Below are positions 1-11,189 of a stretch of 64,000 nt of DNA, one piece after another. The translations under genes and the position numbers were made by a program. The DNA comes from Eutreptiella sp. 'Long Island Sound 2002' (Eukaryota > Euglenozoa > Euglenophyceae > Eutreptiales > Eutreptiaceae): positions 25,783,000 to 25,846,999 of the forward strand of contig OZ038384.1 of assembly GCA_964036045.1 (NCBI GenBank), given 5' to 3'. The first letter of the stretch is position 1; each line of letters starts with the position of its first letter. Below the pieces are notes generated by a model. That model was not told the DNA's origin. It ran no database searches and saw nothing but the letters and a program-made list of their open reading frames with translations.

Positions 1-209
1 AAATCCGTAGATTTTACCTAAGCTTTCTTCAAAGCAAAAATTGAATCCTACGCACAATAATCGCGATGCGGGGCTGCCAGCTGGCACTTTCCGTCCGCGA
101 ATTCCGCGGGCCATTCAGCAGCCCATATTATAATGAAAATGCATAATCCACAATAAAATTGAAAACAAAATAGGTAAGAGAATCTTCTACATTTGTGGAC
201 CCATTACAC
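1..209 (-). repeat. Direct terminal repeat, copy A (possible LTR, clipped by window edge)
   Basis: This copy matches 3204-3410 almost base for base over about 208 bases, with a handful of substitutions. Both copies end in cccattaca on the plus strand, so on the minus strand each begins TGTAATGGG, the TG expected at the 5' end of an LTR. The flanks diverge immediately after position 209 and after 3410. The left edge is cut by the window, so the true repeat length is unknown. The spacing of about 3.2 kb and the minus-strand frame between the copies fit a small LTR retroelement. A plain segmental duplication is the alternative. Confidence 0.45.
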
Positions 210-1915
210 TCCCGCACCAAGCTCAAACTCAGGGTCAAGAGCTGAGTTTGTTGCCCAAAAAAATCAATAATGGAGGCAAATGCATAAGATACACCCAAAG
301 CCTTTCTGAGCTTTTTTCAGCATAAACCTATACTTCACCTGTGACATGGTATTTACTACAACTGCTCTGTACAAAATAAAAACTTCTGCCACACCCTAGT
401 GCCCTGAAATGGAAATCCACAAGGTGTCAGGGGCTTCTTGTTTCAATGTACAAAAAAGTCGCTGCTCAGGGGTTGGGGAAAAGCCTGAAGCAAAAGGCTA
501 TAACAGCCCCATTCTCTTTCTGGGAGGTGTGGTAACACACTCCTACCAAAACCTGTATATAATAACAAAAAATCCTGCAAACCTTTCTGAGCTCTTCTGT
601 AACTTGCAGTCATTTCTCATTACAGAAAAACCAGCTCCAACAGCGCTAGTCAGTGCAAAAACCCAGCCAGAGTTTCAAAATGATTTTCAAAATCCAACTG
701 CAATTTCTGCCTAGGAAGCCTGGCCCAGAGTACCCTGCCTAGGGGAGACCCCAAAAGGACAGAGACACACAGGCGCAGAGCACACAGCATGGGCACAAGA
801 ATATCGTACAAACATATTTTGTTGTGCCCGCTGGGTTCGCACCAGCCCGCTGCCGTGCACGGTACTTTACAGCGTGCAGGTGCATTGCACAAAGTGCCGT
901 GCACAGTACTTGTGCAGCATTGAACAAAAAAACAAAAGAGAGAAAAGAAAACGTCAGAGCAAAAAAATATTCAATTCTTCAGACTCCTCCACATCGCATC
1001 CAGTATCAACCCTCTGACTTGCAACAACATCTCTTCACTATACCATGCACGCTTACACATACCTCGCACTCCCCAAGCAAAGTGCTCACACCGAGACACC
1101 AGAACCGAGGAACACCCTGCAAATTCAAATGCCAAACCCTTCCTCAAAATAAAAAACGTAAAGTACAACTCTGCTAGCATAGCAGAGGTTCCCACTGACC
1201 CACCTACTCTCTGCCCTACCACTGGGCCTGACGTCTCACGCACTGGCGTACCTGCTGACGTGGAGGGGGGGGGGGCGTAGTTGGCGTCCCATACCCCAGC
1301 CCCACTTATAAAAGTATAATGAAGGCTTGCCATGCCCCCACTACATGTCCTCGGACCACCCAAAAATCTGCAGCAGGTAAGGAGTATAAAAAAAATATCC
1401 CCAGGGGTTGTGGAAGTTTTTCAAGAAAAGGCTTTTTGGCTCTGGATCTCCCAAGGGGGCTGCTGCACTGAAGGGGGGGGTACCTCAAAGGCGAATTGGC
1501 CTCCCCTCAACCCATCTCCATCCCCCAACCCGTCCTGTGCAGCCCCTTTCAACCTACACTATGGAGCGCAGGCAGCAAAAACCTGCAGAAAACTGGCTGG
1601 AAAGACCTGTGAGTGAAAAAGAGGCACGTGCAAACCCGTGCCACAAACAGAATAAATACAGGCGCCCACACAGGGCCCAAACAAGGCCCACAGGCCTGCA
1701 GCCCATAACGAAGGGCTCTCAAAGCAAAAAACGGGCATTTCCAAGCCCACAGACAAAACAAAAACAAACCTGAACCTCCATACACCACCACAAACAACCT
1801 CGCATATTTTGTTCTAATCCTACGCCATTTGTTATCCAAGTCACTTGTCACATCCAGCTCATTTAGCCTACATTCAACCATATATTCGTCAATCACGAAG
1901 ACAGAAGGGAACCAC
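210..1915. other. No gene recognised; A/C-rich to mixed sequence
   Basis: Short frames of 60-130 codons occur on both strands but overlap each other and show no recognisable motif. A G-run sits at 1265-1275 and another near 1476. I see no repeat unit or gene here beyond the flanking direct repeats. Confidence 0.4.
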
Positions 1916-2100
1916 TCACTCGTAATAAAGGCTTACACACCCAGCACAAACTGTTCTCCAGTTCAATGCAGTCAGGACCCGTGAGCGAAGGGCCGCATCC
2001 ACCAAGACCATCTCGTGCGCAGCAAACTTCAGGAACACGCCTTCAGCGAGCAGCAAAGGCCGCCTCCACCACGACGCCGTCTGCACTGGCTGGAGCCTTC

Positions 2101-2871
2101 TCAATCGAGGTCACAGTCACCCAGGGCACGCATTGCGCCAGCTTGCTTAAGCTGCTGCTGCCGCCGCGCAGCCGCAGCAGCCGATCTTGTACCTGTTCGC
2201 GAACGCCGAACAGGTTTCTCCACATACAACTACTTCATCACTTTGCCACGCTCCTCAAACTCCAACGCATGACGAGCGGCTTCTTCAGCAGCATCAACAA
2301 CCTCAGCAGCCCGACCATAGAGCACGGCGTGCGAGCTAAGCCAGGCCCAGTTACGGCGTAACACGGCTTTGTCCACCTCACTGACACGCACTGCACTAAC
2401 GCAACAGGACGGTTCTCGCAAGCAGTATTGTTTTTCACGCCACAAATCACGGGCAACCAAGGGGGCCCGAGGATTGTACACCCAGTTCAACAAGGACGGC
2501 TCCTCCAGCACATAGGAACACAGCCTAGGACTCCAAGACTCAATTTCTTCAAGCGCGTACCTTTGCAGCAGGCCCTGTACCTCTTCTTGAAGGTCACGCA
2601 GAGTCTTCGCGTTGCGGCCAGGTCGATTCAGTCTCAGGCCCTCGCAGAAGACAGCAGAAAGAGGAATATCACCCAACAAGCTCGCTCGGCGAAGCTGACA
2701 GACCTCATACACCCGTATGTCCACTGCGGCACCCTAGTCATCTTCAAGCAGCAACTCATCAAGGGACTCACAGCCCTGACCATTCAAAATGGTGTTGTCC
2801 AACAGCCGCGTCTCAGAGTGAACCCGGTCCTTGAAGGCTGCAGTGGCCGGCATCCACGACGGCAGCCACAT
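2101..2871 (-). CDS. Unknown protein, 256 codons, two in-frame TAG codons
   Basis: On the minus strand an ATG at 2871 opens a frame that runs to TGA at 2103-2101. It is 257 codons including the stop, with no frameshift and only two interruptions. Both are TAG, at 2736-2734 (after ...LLLEDD) and 2232-2230 (after ...GKVMK). The translation between and beyond the TAGs stays protein-like: charged, Leu-rich and helical, with many Trp in the middle and a basic Ala/Arg/Gln tail ending ALGDCDLD. I do not recognise a family. Gln (CAG to TAG) would fit both sites. It lies between the two direct repeats, so it may belong to that element. It is either a pseudogene with two nonsense changes or a gene that decodes UAG. 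Confidence 0.45.
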
Positions 2872-3065
2872 TCAGCCCAACTGTGGATCGCAAAAGGAGT
2901 AGGCGCTGTGAACAGTTCAGCTATGCCGAGATGCACGTCAGTGCCATCACTGTCCTTGGGCAGGTTTTTGCGACGCAGGGTTGTAGATTCTAATATGACC
3001 CAACTCGGTCCTGACTGAGGCCTATTGCTTGACCCTTGTTCCCATGGACACCGAGGCACAGGCAC
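2784..3065 (-). pseudogene. Possible upstream coding fragment of the 2101-2871 gene
   Basis: A minus-strand frame that reads ...LRRKNLPKDSDG... and ...ELFTAPTPFAIHSW... looks protein-like down to about 2880. It then overlaps the 2871 start in a different frame. A single-base shift near 2875 would join it to the 256-codon frame just downstream. This is inference from coding appearance only. No motif is recognised and the ATG at 3065 has no special support. Confidence 0.25.
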
Positions 3066-3203
3066 CGATCCAAATACTTGATAGCATTTTAGATCACTAG
3101 ACGTGATCTACAAACATGCCTGTGCGAAACACAGCAAACAGTCCTAAACATACCGAAAAATTTACAAAACACTCAGAAACCTTCAAACCTAGAAAATTCA
3201 TAA

Positions 3204-3410
3204 AATCCGTAGATTTTACCTAAGTTCTCTTCAAAGCAAAAATTGAATCCTACGCACAATAATCGCGATGCGCGGCTGCCATCTGGCACTTTCCGTCCGC
3301 CAATTCCGCGGGCCATTCAGCAGCCCATATTATAATAAAAATGCATAATCCACAATAAAATTGAAAACAAAATAGGTAAGAGAATCTTCTACATTTGTGG
3401 ACCCATTACA
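3204..3410 (-). repeat. Direct terminal repeat, copy B (possible LTR)
   Basis: This is the second copy of the 1-209 repeat in the same orientation, starting aaatccgtag and ending cccattaca. On the minus strand it would be the 5' LTR, reading TGTAATGGG. Its left limit cannot be defined because copy A is truncated by the window edge at the equivalent base. Confidence 0.45.
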
Positions 3411-5280
3411 CACCCCCCTACCAAACAGGTAGCATGGCCAGCATTGGACAGCAACCCAACCGACGAAGACATGACCATTGCAGACTGGGCTGACCACATC
3501 AAAAGGTATCTGAAGCATGCGACGATGCAGACCACACACTTAGCACACAAACACAGTGCGTCCTTGTCAACCCAACACAAAAGGTTGAGCACCAACCCCA
3601 CACGGAACATGTGGCTATGCTTAACGGAGAGAGAGCAGGGTTGCTTGACAACAGAGAGGGAGGGAAGTGCAAGCCTGGACAACTCAGAGCGACACCAGAG
3701 CGCGCAGCAACACATAACACACACAGGGCCATCGCGCCACAACCGAGAGATATCCGAAGTGACACCATGTGCATCAGACATGAGCTCCTTTCCTCATTTC
3801 ACTCCCAAGTCAAACACACTAGGCTACATGCACTACTCTGTAATCAGACCCAAAAGCTATGTCTCCTCCAAACCAAAAGGTAAGCAACACTGTAAACAGA
3901 GGGAAGGTGGTTCACCCACAGCGAAAGCAGAAGCACACACCCAACGACCGACCAGAGTCCAACAGCAGAAATTGCGGGCCCGCTGGCCCCTAACAAGCCG
4001 TCGGAGGACCCGCGCCTCAAGGCAGTGGAACAACGATTCAATGACAGACAGTTAAGCAACCACAAAAAAAAGGCATGGCAGACAAAGTGCCAAGCAGTCC
4101 TACAACAGTCTGACCAGGTGGAATGGTCCATATAGGCGTGCAGGCACCAGAGCAAGAACAAGGTGTTGCCCTCCTGTGCCAAGCAGGCAACCGCCACACC
4201 ATAACACAGATGGGTGCCACTAGGCGCCAAATGACTGGCAAGACAGTCAAGGTAGGGTCAGTGTGGCGTAGCGCCAAGAAATTTAACGTGAACGACGGAG
4301 CTGACAAACGAGCAACAACTGACCACAACAAAACGAACCACAGAGGGACTAGGTGGGTGTGACTGACTTGAAAATTCGCACATGAGTACAGTGCGTCCTC
4401 GTCAACCCAACTCAAAAGGCTGGGCGCCCGTCAAGGGTAGAGAGTGAGGGAATCGGAGGGAAGGAGAGAGGCCACCAGGGCAGATAGGCAAGTGCAGAGT
4501 GGAAGTCAACGCGCCGACTTAGACACATCCAACATCCTGTGCGCACATCCTAAGCACTGCTCGTGGCTCCATTACAAGATATCCTACCCGTAACTCACCA
4601 AGGGTAGGCGTAGGTAGTACCACAACCAAAGTCTGAGGGGTACCAAAGCCCGGGCACGCTCCTCAGAAGACAGATTGCGTGCACTCACAGATGATGCATG
4701 TAGCCTAGCATTCCACAGGGTGACCACGTGGAGCACATGCACGTGTCGCGCGCTCACAAGGTCAGATACATGGTGTTGCACGCACAATTCATCGCAGGCA
4801 GAGTTAGCACGCGGCAACAGATGAACCCGACATCTGACGCCTTTGGACTGCTATAACTGCGACACCAGCTTCTGAGTCAAGCATGAAAGAGTGTGGAGAC
4901 CAGAGAGGGGAAGGAAGAGCTGCTCACACAAAAGGAGAGAGCGTAGCCAGGGCAGCGGGGTAGCACAGCGCTCCATCAGTAGTGGGGTACACCCCTCTAG
5001 CAGAAAGACAAGACCGTGCACGAGGAGACGCGCACACCGTCCCGCAGTGATGCACACAATGACCGGGGAAACAGTCAAGCAAGGGTCAGCACGGCGTGAC
5101 GCGACGAGGTGCAACATGAACAATGAAGCAGGTGAACGACAAACAACCAACCGCAAGGCGGCAAGCTACAGACCGATGGAGCATAGCTCGACAGAGCCTG
5201 CATAGCATACTTGCCGACCCGCCGTCAAGGCTACAGGGGAAAATGAAGCGTCTATCGGCGGCTCCCGCCGTTCATCTGGG
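3411..5280. other. T-poor stretch without recognisable genes
   Basis: The plus strand is rich in A, C and G and poor in T, for example around 3650-3760 and 3900-4060. Overlapping frames of 70-200 codons are open on both strands in several phases, as expected when T, and hence minus-strand stop codons, is rare. I see no conserved motif. A short element, cccaac(a/t)caaaaggyt, recurs near 3570 and 4405, which suggests local duplication. Confidence 0.35.
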
Positions 5281-5286
5281 TCACTT

Positions 5287-5673
5287 TGGTGCTAGCTCAG
5301 CTGTTCACAGTGAGTAGGCCGACAAAGTGGGAGGCTGAATGCTCAGCTGGACCCGCACGTGTCACGATGGCCCGCATGTTACACCCAACCACGGAGCACA
5401 TGCCGCAGCGGGGGTTGTTGATCTCCTTCACCTTTGACCCAGCGAAGGTGTCAGTCAACCTCTTGAACTACGCCCAGAGAGGACTTGGGCACCAGCCTTG
5501 AACCATACAAGCGCGCCGCCCACGGAACTCGCGAAAGGACCCTTGCCGCAGGTGATGAAGGCGTTCTGTGGGAACGGGTTCTTCCACTTGTCGCGCCCAG
5601 GCACCTGGCAGCCAATTTCCCATAGACACAGGCAGAGGAGAACACGGCTCAACGTAGAGAAGTCCGGTCTCAC
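5287..5673 (-). pseudogene. Decayed coding fragment, unknown protein
   Basis: Two adjacent minus-strand frames look coding. The first contains QVPGRDKWKNPFPQN and ends near 5460. The second, shifted by one base, contains KVKEINNPRCGMCSVVGCN and ends at a TGA near 5287. A one-base slip near 5465 would fuse them. The Cys pairs in the second part could bind zinc, but no family is recognised. Similar degraded minus-strand coding continues on the far side of the LTR element at 5815-9054, so the element may have split an older gene. Confidence 0.25.
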
Positions 5674-5814
5674 CGTGGCTTCAAAGATGGTGGGGTTGGC
5701 AGCCCAACCCGCGACGTCCCCGCAGCAGGCAGCAGGGTGCTCACCATCAGATGATCACCACCGAGGGGGTCAAGGGCTGGCGGTCAGGGCTGCAACTGTA
5801 GCGGCTTGCGACTC

Positions 5815-6470
5815 TGTAAACATGCAAGGCAGCCTTTTGGGTGCTTGCGTTTTACACCCACCCAGCTCTGTCTGAGCTTTTCCCTGCCCTATGATAAAAC
5901 CCTTCGCACCCTTTTGTTTTGGGGTCTCAGCCACACATCAGGGTATGTGTGGGCTTGGGGGGGGGGTGTAAAAGGGAGCTCAGGACAGGACAGGACAAGG
6001 TTGATTTCTTCTGTGGACCTCTGCAGTTGGCAGGGTCAGGATTACAGCAATTATGTCTAAATTTTGTTTGTTGTGCATGACATAGCCCCATATAAGTTAT
6101 GTGCTGTGGTGCGTCGCAGATGCCGCCTTTTTGGGCACTGCAGAACACGCGCGCGCACAGATTTGTGCACAGAAGCAGCTTTTGAAAAGCTTTGTTTTTA
6201 TTATAAAAAGATCTGATTTTGTAGGATTTAGCATGTGTTAACGTATGTAATGCATTGCTGAATGTCTCTTGTTTGTATAGTGTGCAATGGGATCGTTTGA
6301 TCTCAGTATGGACACACTGACGGATCTGTGAATACAGTGAAAGAGTTCACGATTTCAATCAGTCTTGGGTTTGTATTGTATTCCTTCGTTGCCGTGTCCG
6401 CTTGGGTTTTCAGTGACGAGATTTTGAAAAGGAAAGCATACGAGTTCAAAATTGGAGGATTTTGAAAAGT
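5815..6470 (+). repeat. Left LTR of the 5815-9054 element
   Basis: Begins tgtaaacatgca and is almost identical to 8389-9044. It contains an internal G-run (5957-5966), a cgcgcgcgc run near 6150 and a poly(A)-like AT-rich stretch near 6200. Homology to the right copy stops after gaaaagt at 6470, so about ten terminal bases differ. Confidence 0.65.
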
Positions 6471-6533
6471 AGATCAAACGTCCAAAAAGTTCGTCACGAC
6501 CGCCAAACCCAAGGTTACTGCAGATCACACCCC

Positions 6534-7424
6534 ATGGCTATAAAGGCGCCGTCAAGACCAGCCCCTTCACCGCCGCCAAGACCATCGCAGCCACTGCCGT
6601 CTCTTCCGTTGCAAGAGTTCGAAAAAGAGGAACTTCGGTTGAGAAATGAGCTCAGGTACACTGCCGACTTCTTCCGCGCACGACTCTTTGCAAACTGGGG
6701 ACATAAATTTCAAAAACCCTTCCGTCAACTGTTTTTCAACCAGCCCCCTTGCGAAGTGAAGGAATTCAAGGATGACGACGCGCAGTCCACTGAGGAAGTG
6801 CGCAGGTCCACGATCGAGATACGAAGAATGCTGAGTGACTTCGGAAAAAGGGTATGTGCCTTCGAGCAAGAACTGAGCCGTCATCAGTCACAAGCAAGCG
6901 GCATGGAACAAATGGGGCATAGAAGACAGCGCAATTTTGAGAACGCAAGTTTCTCCCATTGTTTTTTAGCTCCCGAAAAAGTGAAGTGGGCACCAAGGCA
7001 GAACGATGTGAAGGTGGAAAATGCAACGAGAACCGAAGTCTCAGAGAAACAAGCTTTGCGAGGCCAAAGGGAGGAGTTGCAACGTGGGAGTTCCAAGAAC
7101 GTGTGGAGTCGAGGTCATCAAGAACGAGACCAAGCAAATGAACGTAACCTACAAGGAACCGCGAATCAAACAAGCAGGTACCCAAACACGGAAAGTGCGA
7201 GTAAAAGGTGGCGCGGCCAAAGAGCAGGACGTGCTGTGCAGCGGCGCCATGCAGCCGTCAAGCTGCTCGAGCTTTTTGAGACAATGGTGGGACCTAAAAG
7301 GTGGACTTGGCTGTATCAGGGCAAGAGATCCAGTTCACAAGTGGCAGCGTGCCCACCACGCGAGACGTTGGGCCAGGCTGTACAACCACGAAGATGCGAG
7401 GACACGAATAATCCTTTCTCGTAA
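6534..7424 (+). CDS. Gag-like protein of the small LTR element (putative)
   Basis: This is the only long plus-strand frame inside the element. The open frame already begins at 6462, right at the LTR end. The first ATG is at 6534 (MAIKAPSRPAPSPPP...), giving about 296 codons to TAA at 7422. Residues 1-25 are Pro-rich. A Glu/Arg-rich helical part follows, including a stretch from EFEKEELRLRNELR to FGKRVCAFEQELSR that could form a coiled coil. The C-terminal third is basic. No zinc knuckle or catalytic motif is seen, so the Gag assignment rests on position only. A second frame (7021-7569) is also open and the change-over could mark a frameshift. Confidence 0.35.
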   Translation: MAIKAPSRPAPSPPPRPSQPLPSLPLQEFEKEELRLRNELRYTADFFRARLFANWGHKFQKPFRQLFFNQPPCEVKEFKDDDAQSTEEVRRSTIEIRRMLSDFGKRVCAFEQELSRHQSQASGMEQMGHRRQRNFENASFSHCFLAPEKVKWAPRQNDVKVENATRTEVSEKQALRGQREELQRGSSKNVWSRGHQERDQANERNLQGTANQTSRYPNTESASKRWRGQRAGRAVQRRHAAVKLLELFETMVGPKRWTWLYQGKRSSSQVAACPPRETLGQAVQPRRCEDTNNPFS

Positions 7425-8388
7425 GGAGTTGGCGCTGACAGCGCTGTGTTCTTGTTCTTTGCACCCTTGGACGCTTCTAAAAGCGCGCTATTTTGAGCAA
7501 GTGTGGCGCCCCCTGCGAGCCCTTTGTGGCTCTTTGTGTATCTGGAGCGCTGACAGCGCTCAACGTTGACAGCTTTTGGCGCTGCGAGCGCCTTGTTATG
7601 TTTTGTGTGAACAACTGTGCTTTGCACAGTGTACAGCCTTTTGGGCTGCATATATGCAGGGATCTGATTTAGATTCGCTGGCATGTACATTTTCAGTATG
7701 TCAACGAGGTCTTTTTTGGCCTCTTCGTGGGCGCCGAGCGCCTTGTTTGCTGGCACTGACATGTGCCTTTGCTTTCTTTTTCGTTGTAGATGCTATTTTG
7801 AATCTGCAATGAGCAGTGGTGGGGTACATCCTGCTTGACACTTTGAGTGAACTCTGGTTTACTCAGTTTTTTCATTTTTGTTTTGTGTGCACCTGCCTGC
7901 TTGTGAGCAGTGTGTCTTTTTTTGTTTTTCAACTGCTTCTGTCTTGGAGAAAAAGCAGAGTGGTTTTCCTTTTGGTTTTTCTGCTTTTGTTGGGAAAAAG
8001 CAGGGGTTTCGTTTCAGTATTTTTATACTATGTTTTTCCTGTGCCATGAGCACTTCAGGCTGTGTGCCATGAGCACTTATCAGGTTTCACACCCTTTGAG
8101 GAGTTTGACTGGGTATGGGATAGGTTGAAGCACCACCTCACCACTCCCTTAGGGCACTGTTTTGTGACAGAAATCCCTTTCAGGAGGGTAAAACTATCTA
8201 TGGTACCAGTGGTATTCCACTAGCATGATCTGCACATAGATAGTAGCTGTTTTTACCTGGAATGGGTGGATATAGCCAGATGACAGACAATATTATCTGT
8301 ATATTATTGTAGGTTAAAGCCTGCATGTTTTGCTATTTTTTTCTCGGGTCAGCAACTAATTTGGGGAGTGCTGAGCCTGGGGGGGGGG
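7425..8388 (+). other. T-rich 3' part of the small LTR element
   Basis: No coding motif is seen. The plus strand is rich in T and G, with repeated words such as gcgctgacagcgct (about 7434-7446 and 7546-7559) and a run of T-rich words at 7850-8040. It ends in the G-run at 8380-8388 that abuts the right LTR. Confidence 0.4.
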
Positions 8389-9054
8389 TGTAAACATGCA
8401 CAGCAGCCTTTTGGGTGCTTGCGTTTTACACCCACCCAGCTCTGTCTGAGCTTTTCCCACCCCTATGATAAAACCCTTCGCACCCTTTTGTTTTGGGGTC
8501 TCAGCCACACATCAGGGTATGTGTGGGCTTGGGGGGGGAGTGTAAAAGGGAGCTCAGGACAGGACAGGACAAGGTTGATTTCTTCTGTGGACCTCTGCAG
8601 TTGGCAGGGTCAGGATTACAGCAATTATGTCTAAATTTTGTTTGTTGTGCATGACATAGCCCCATATAAGTTATGTGCTGTGGTGCGTCGCAGATGCCGC
8701 CTTTTTGGGCACTGCAGAACACGCGCGCGCACAGATTTGTGCACAGAAGCAGCTTTTGAAAAGCTTTGTTTTTATTATAAAAAGATCTGATTTTGTAGGA
8801 TTTAGCATGTGTTAACGTATGTAATGCATTGCTGAATGTCTATTGTTTGTATAGTGTGCAATGGGATCGTTTGATCTCAGTATGGACACACTGACGGATC
8901 TGTGAATACAGTGAAAGAGTTCAAGATTTCAATCAGTCTTGGGTTTGTATTGTATTCCTTCGTTGCCGTGTCCGCTTGGGTTTTCAGTGACGAGATTTTG
9001 AAAAGAAAAGCATACGAGTTCAAAACTGGAGGATTTTGAAAAGTGCGTTTTACA
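8389..9054 (+). repeat. Right LTR of the 5815-9054 element
   Basis: Starts tgtaaacatgca after a polypurine-like G-run and matches the left LTR to 9044. Ten further bases, gcgttttaca, complete a TG...CA terminus just before the gactc duplication at 9055-9059. Confidence 0.6.
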
Positions 9055-9059
9055 GACTC

Positions 9060-9780
9060 CAAGAGGGCAGCCGGTGTGCACACATGGCACGAAGATCCAG
9101 AGGGCTAGCTCAACTTCGCAAGGCAGAGCCTGCGGGTAGAATGTCGCAGACTGTCCAAGCGCCGCATCCAGTCTTGGGTTGCGCTTGAGGTCATCGGCCT
9201 ATAGCGAAGCCCAGCTTGGCGCCTCCAAGCTACCAGTCTCGGCAGCAGGAGCTGCTGGCCACCATAGCTGAGCAGGTGCCATACCTAACAGCAGAGTTGA
9301 CAAGGCGACTGCAGTTGGCCCCACCGCTCATAGGCCGGACTAGCGTACGCCACTGATCATCGGGATGTGAACAAACCCATGCGCCGCTCCTGCAGAAAGA
9401 CCATGTGGGCCGAAGCAAGCAGCGAAAAGACTGGTGGTGGTCTGCTCCTCGCTGAAGCAGCCCTTAGCGGCTGCGCGCAGATGCTGCTGCGACCAGAGAT
9501 GGGGCTGGATGCCGAACAGGAATACCTCCAGAGCGTCCACCACGATCGCACATTCTGAACAACCTTGTTTGCATCAAAGCTGACCAAGATACGCTCCAAT
9601 GATGATCAGGGGGCCCGGCACCTCTCAAGCGAGCTGCTGCCACACCAAGGGCACGGAGCGCGGCTCCTCCGAGTTCGTGGACATTGGTTGACCCTGTACC
9701 ACGGAGTTCAAGATGCCTGTGGCATCTCTACACGGTTTTGAGGCATAGCTCGGTGTATGCTAGGGGAACCCGGAACGCTG
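9060..9780 (-). pseudogene. Decayed coding-like sequence, unknown
   Basis: Minus-strand frames around 9357-9599 and 9340-9543 look like pieces of one protein (ILVSFDANKVVQNV, then ALEVFLFGIQPHLWSQQ) separated by a one-base shift near 9545. No family is recognised. The sequence resembles in texture the fragment at 5287-5673 on the other side of the LTR element, and both may derive from one disrupted gene. Confidence 0.2.
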
Positions 9781-10159
9781 TCCTTGCAAAATCTTGATCT
9801 TCGTTTACAAAATGGTACCCCCTGAAGCAATCCCCTCCCAAGTCGATATACAAGCACATAAGTAAACTTCACAGGTCGGTCATTTGAGTGCGGACACGGT
9901 CCTCAAACGGTGTATAGAATAAGTTCCCCCTACAATACAGGAAGAATGTGCACAGAATACACACAAAACACAGGCAAAAAGTCTCTGATACTTCCCCTAG
10001 CCCCTTAGGGGGAACGCGGGGATGCACAGTGCAAAAAGTCTCTGATACTGTTCCTGATAGTCTGTGATACTGTTTAAAGAATTAAATAGAAAGTGTGCGT
10101 AAGTGCGTGCGCGTGTGGCGTGTGTCGGCTGGGCGCTGAACCTCAGGTACGCCTCAATA
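9781..10159. other. No gene recognised
   Basis: A short direct repeat of gcaaaaagtctctgatactg (near 9975 and 10031, about 55 bases apart) is the only structure noticed. Confidence 0.4.
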
Positions 10160-11000
10160 TTGCAAATGAGGAAGGTTGCTTCAGTCCGTGGACGCATATC
10201 CCCTCTGTCCTCAAACTGATTCAAGGAGTAATGACACCCAGATCTGGGTGCAGAAATGGCAAAAATAGACAAAATTGGGTTGAATCCCACGGGTGTCCTG
10301 GGCAGCCAAGGCCGACCCTGTACCTCATGGCGCGTGAGATGAGACCCAAGACTTCTCTCCTGCTGTACAACGTGAAATTCGGTCTGGACAACTTATGGGC
10401 CTGGAGATATGGGGTCGCCAAAGAGCCTCAGGAAGGGCTAAAATGGGGTCCAAAACGGGATGATTTGACATACCTCAAATGTGCCGAAAAACAAATATAT
10501 CCCCAACGGTATTCCTCCATGATGGCTTGGAGGCAGAACTCAACATTCTGTGTGCGAGCTAATAAGAGTCAAATGTGGGCCGGCACATACTTGGTTCCTA
10601 AAGATTTTGACTGGCCGTGGCATCGTGGTGACCTAAGTTGAGCACACCAGTGCCAAAATGGCAAAACTGCCCACACTCACTTTGAGGTGGCTCCTTGTGA
10701 GTGGGTGCATTGGTCTTCCCATATGGCATGTGACCCATGGGGACCAATATGCACTTGGCATAATGGCGGCAAACAAAAAGCAAAATTGATGAAAAAACAC
10801 AAAAAATTGACTTACGATCTCCACAAAGATGATAGAATATTGCCGGTTTGTATTGAGTAGCCGGCGAATTCTTTTGCACACTACTTTTTGATAGCAAGCA
10901 CCTTCAATTCCACCTTTGGGTTCCACTTGGGGCGCTTGGGAAGGTTGCATGAGGTGATTTCCAAGTGGGTACATAAAAAAATTGATAGGTAGGTAGGTCA
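10160..11000. repeat. Diverged relic of the giant element's LTR
   Basis: Several blocks match the LTR at 48774-51895 in the same order and orientation but are clearly diverged. Examples are aatggcaaaa...cccacactcacttt (10658-10682, compare about 49875-49910), gacccatggggaccaatat (about 10730, compare 49961) and tccacttggggcgcttgg (about 10923, compare 50581). The gaps between blocks differ from the LTR. No coding capacity is retained. It is best read as an old solo LTR or a fragment of a related family. Confidence 0.5.
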
Positions 11001-11189
11001 TGTCGGGACCTGGGTTTCCCTGGAGGGGGGACTTGCCATTGGGCTTTGGCCCACCAACCCACGGCCGTACCTCAAGTGCCCCCACAAAGCGGCTCCCCCG
11101 CTTGGGAGGAAGGCCTCTGTCGCCGCGAGTGGCACCCTTCAGTGGGTTCTGCTCAGACAGGTAACCCATGTTCGACCAAAGTCTCACAT

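Larger units (their letters stand above)
5815..9054 (+). mobile_element. Small LTR retroelement (non-autonomous) with gactc target duplication
   Basis: Two near-identical direct repeats of about 655 bases (5815-6470 and 8389-9044/9054) flank about 1.9 kb. The element begins TGTAAAC and, if the right end is placed at 9054, ends GTTTTACA, a short inverted terminus. It is then bracketed by the same five bases, gactc, at 5810-5814 and 9055-9059. A G-run at 8380-8388 directly before the right repeat can serve as a polypurine tract. No protease, RT or integrase is visible inside, only one gag-like frame, so it would depend on other elements for movement. The last ten bases of the right LTR are not matched at the end of the left LTR. 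Confidence 0.65.

Noticed and set aside
3611-4415. Series of 80-200-codon frames between 3.4 and 5.3 kb
   Set aside because: Overlapping on both strands in T-poor DNA. None has motifs or consistent coding texture.
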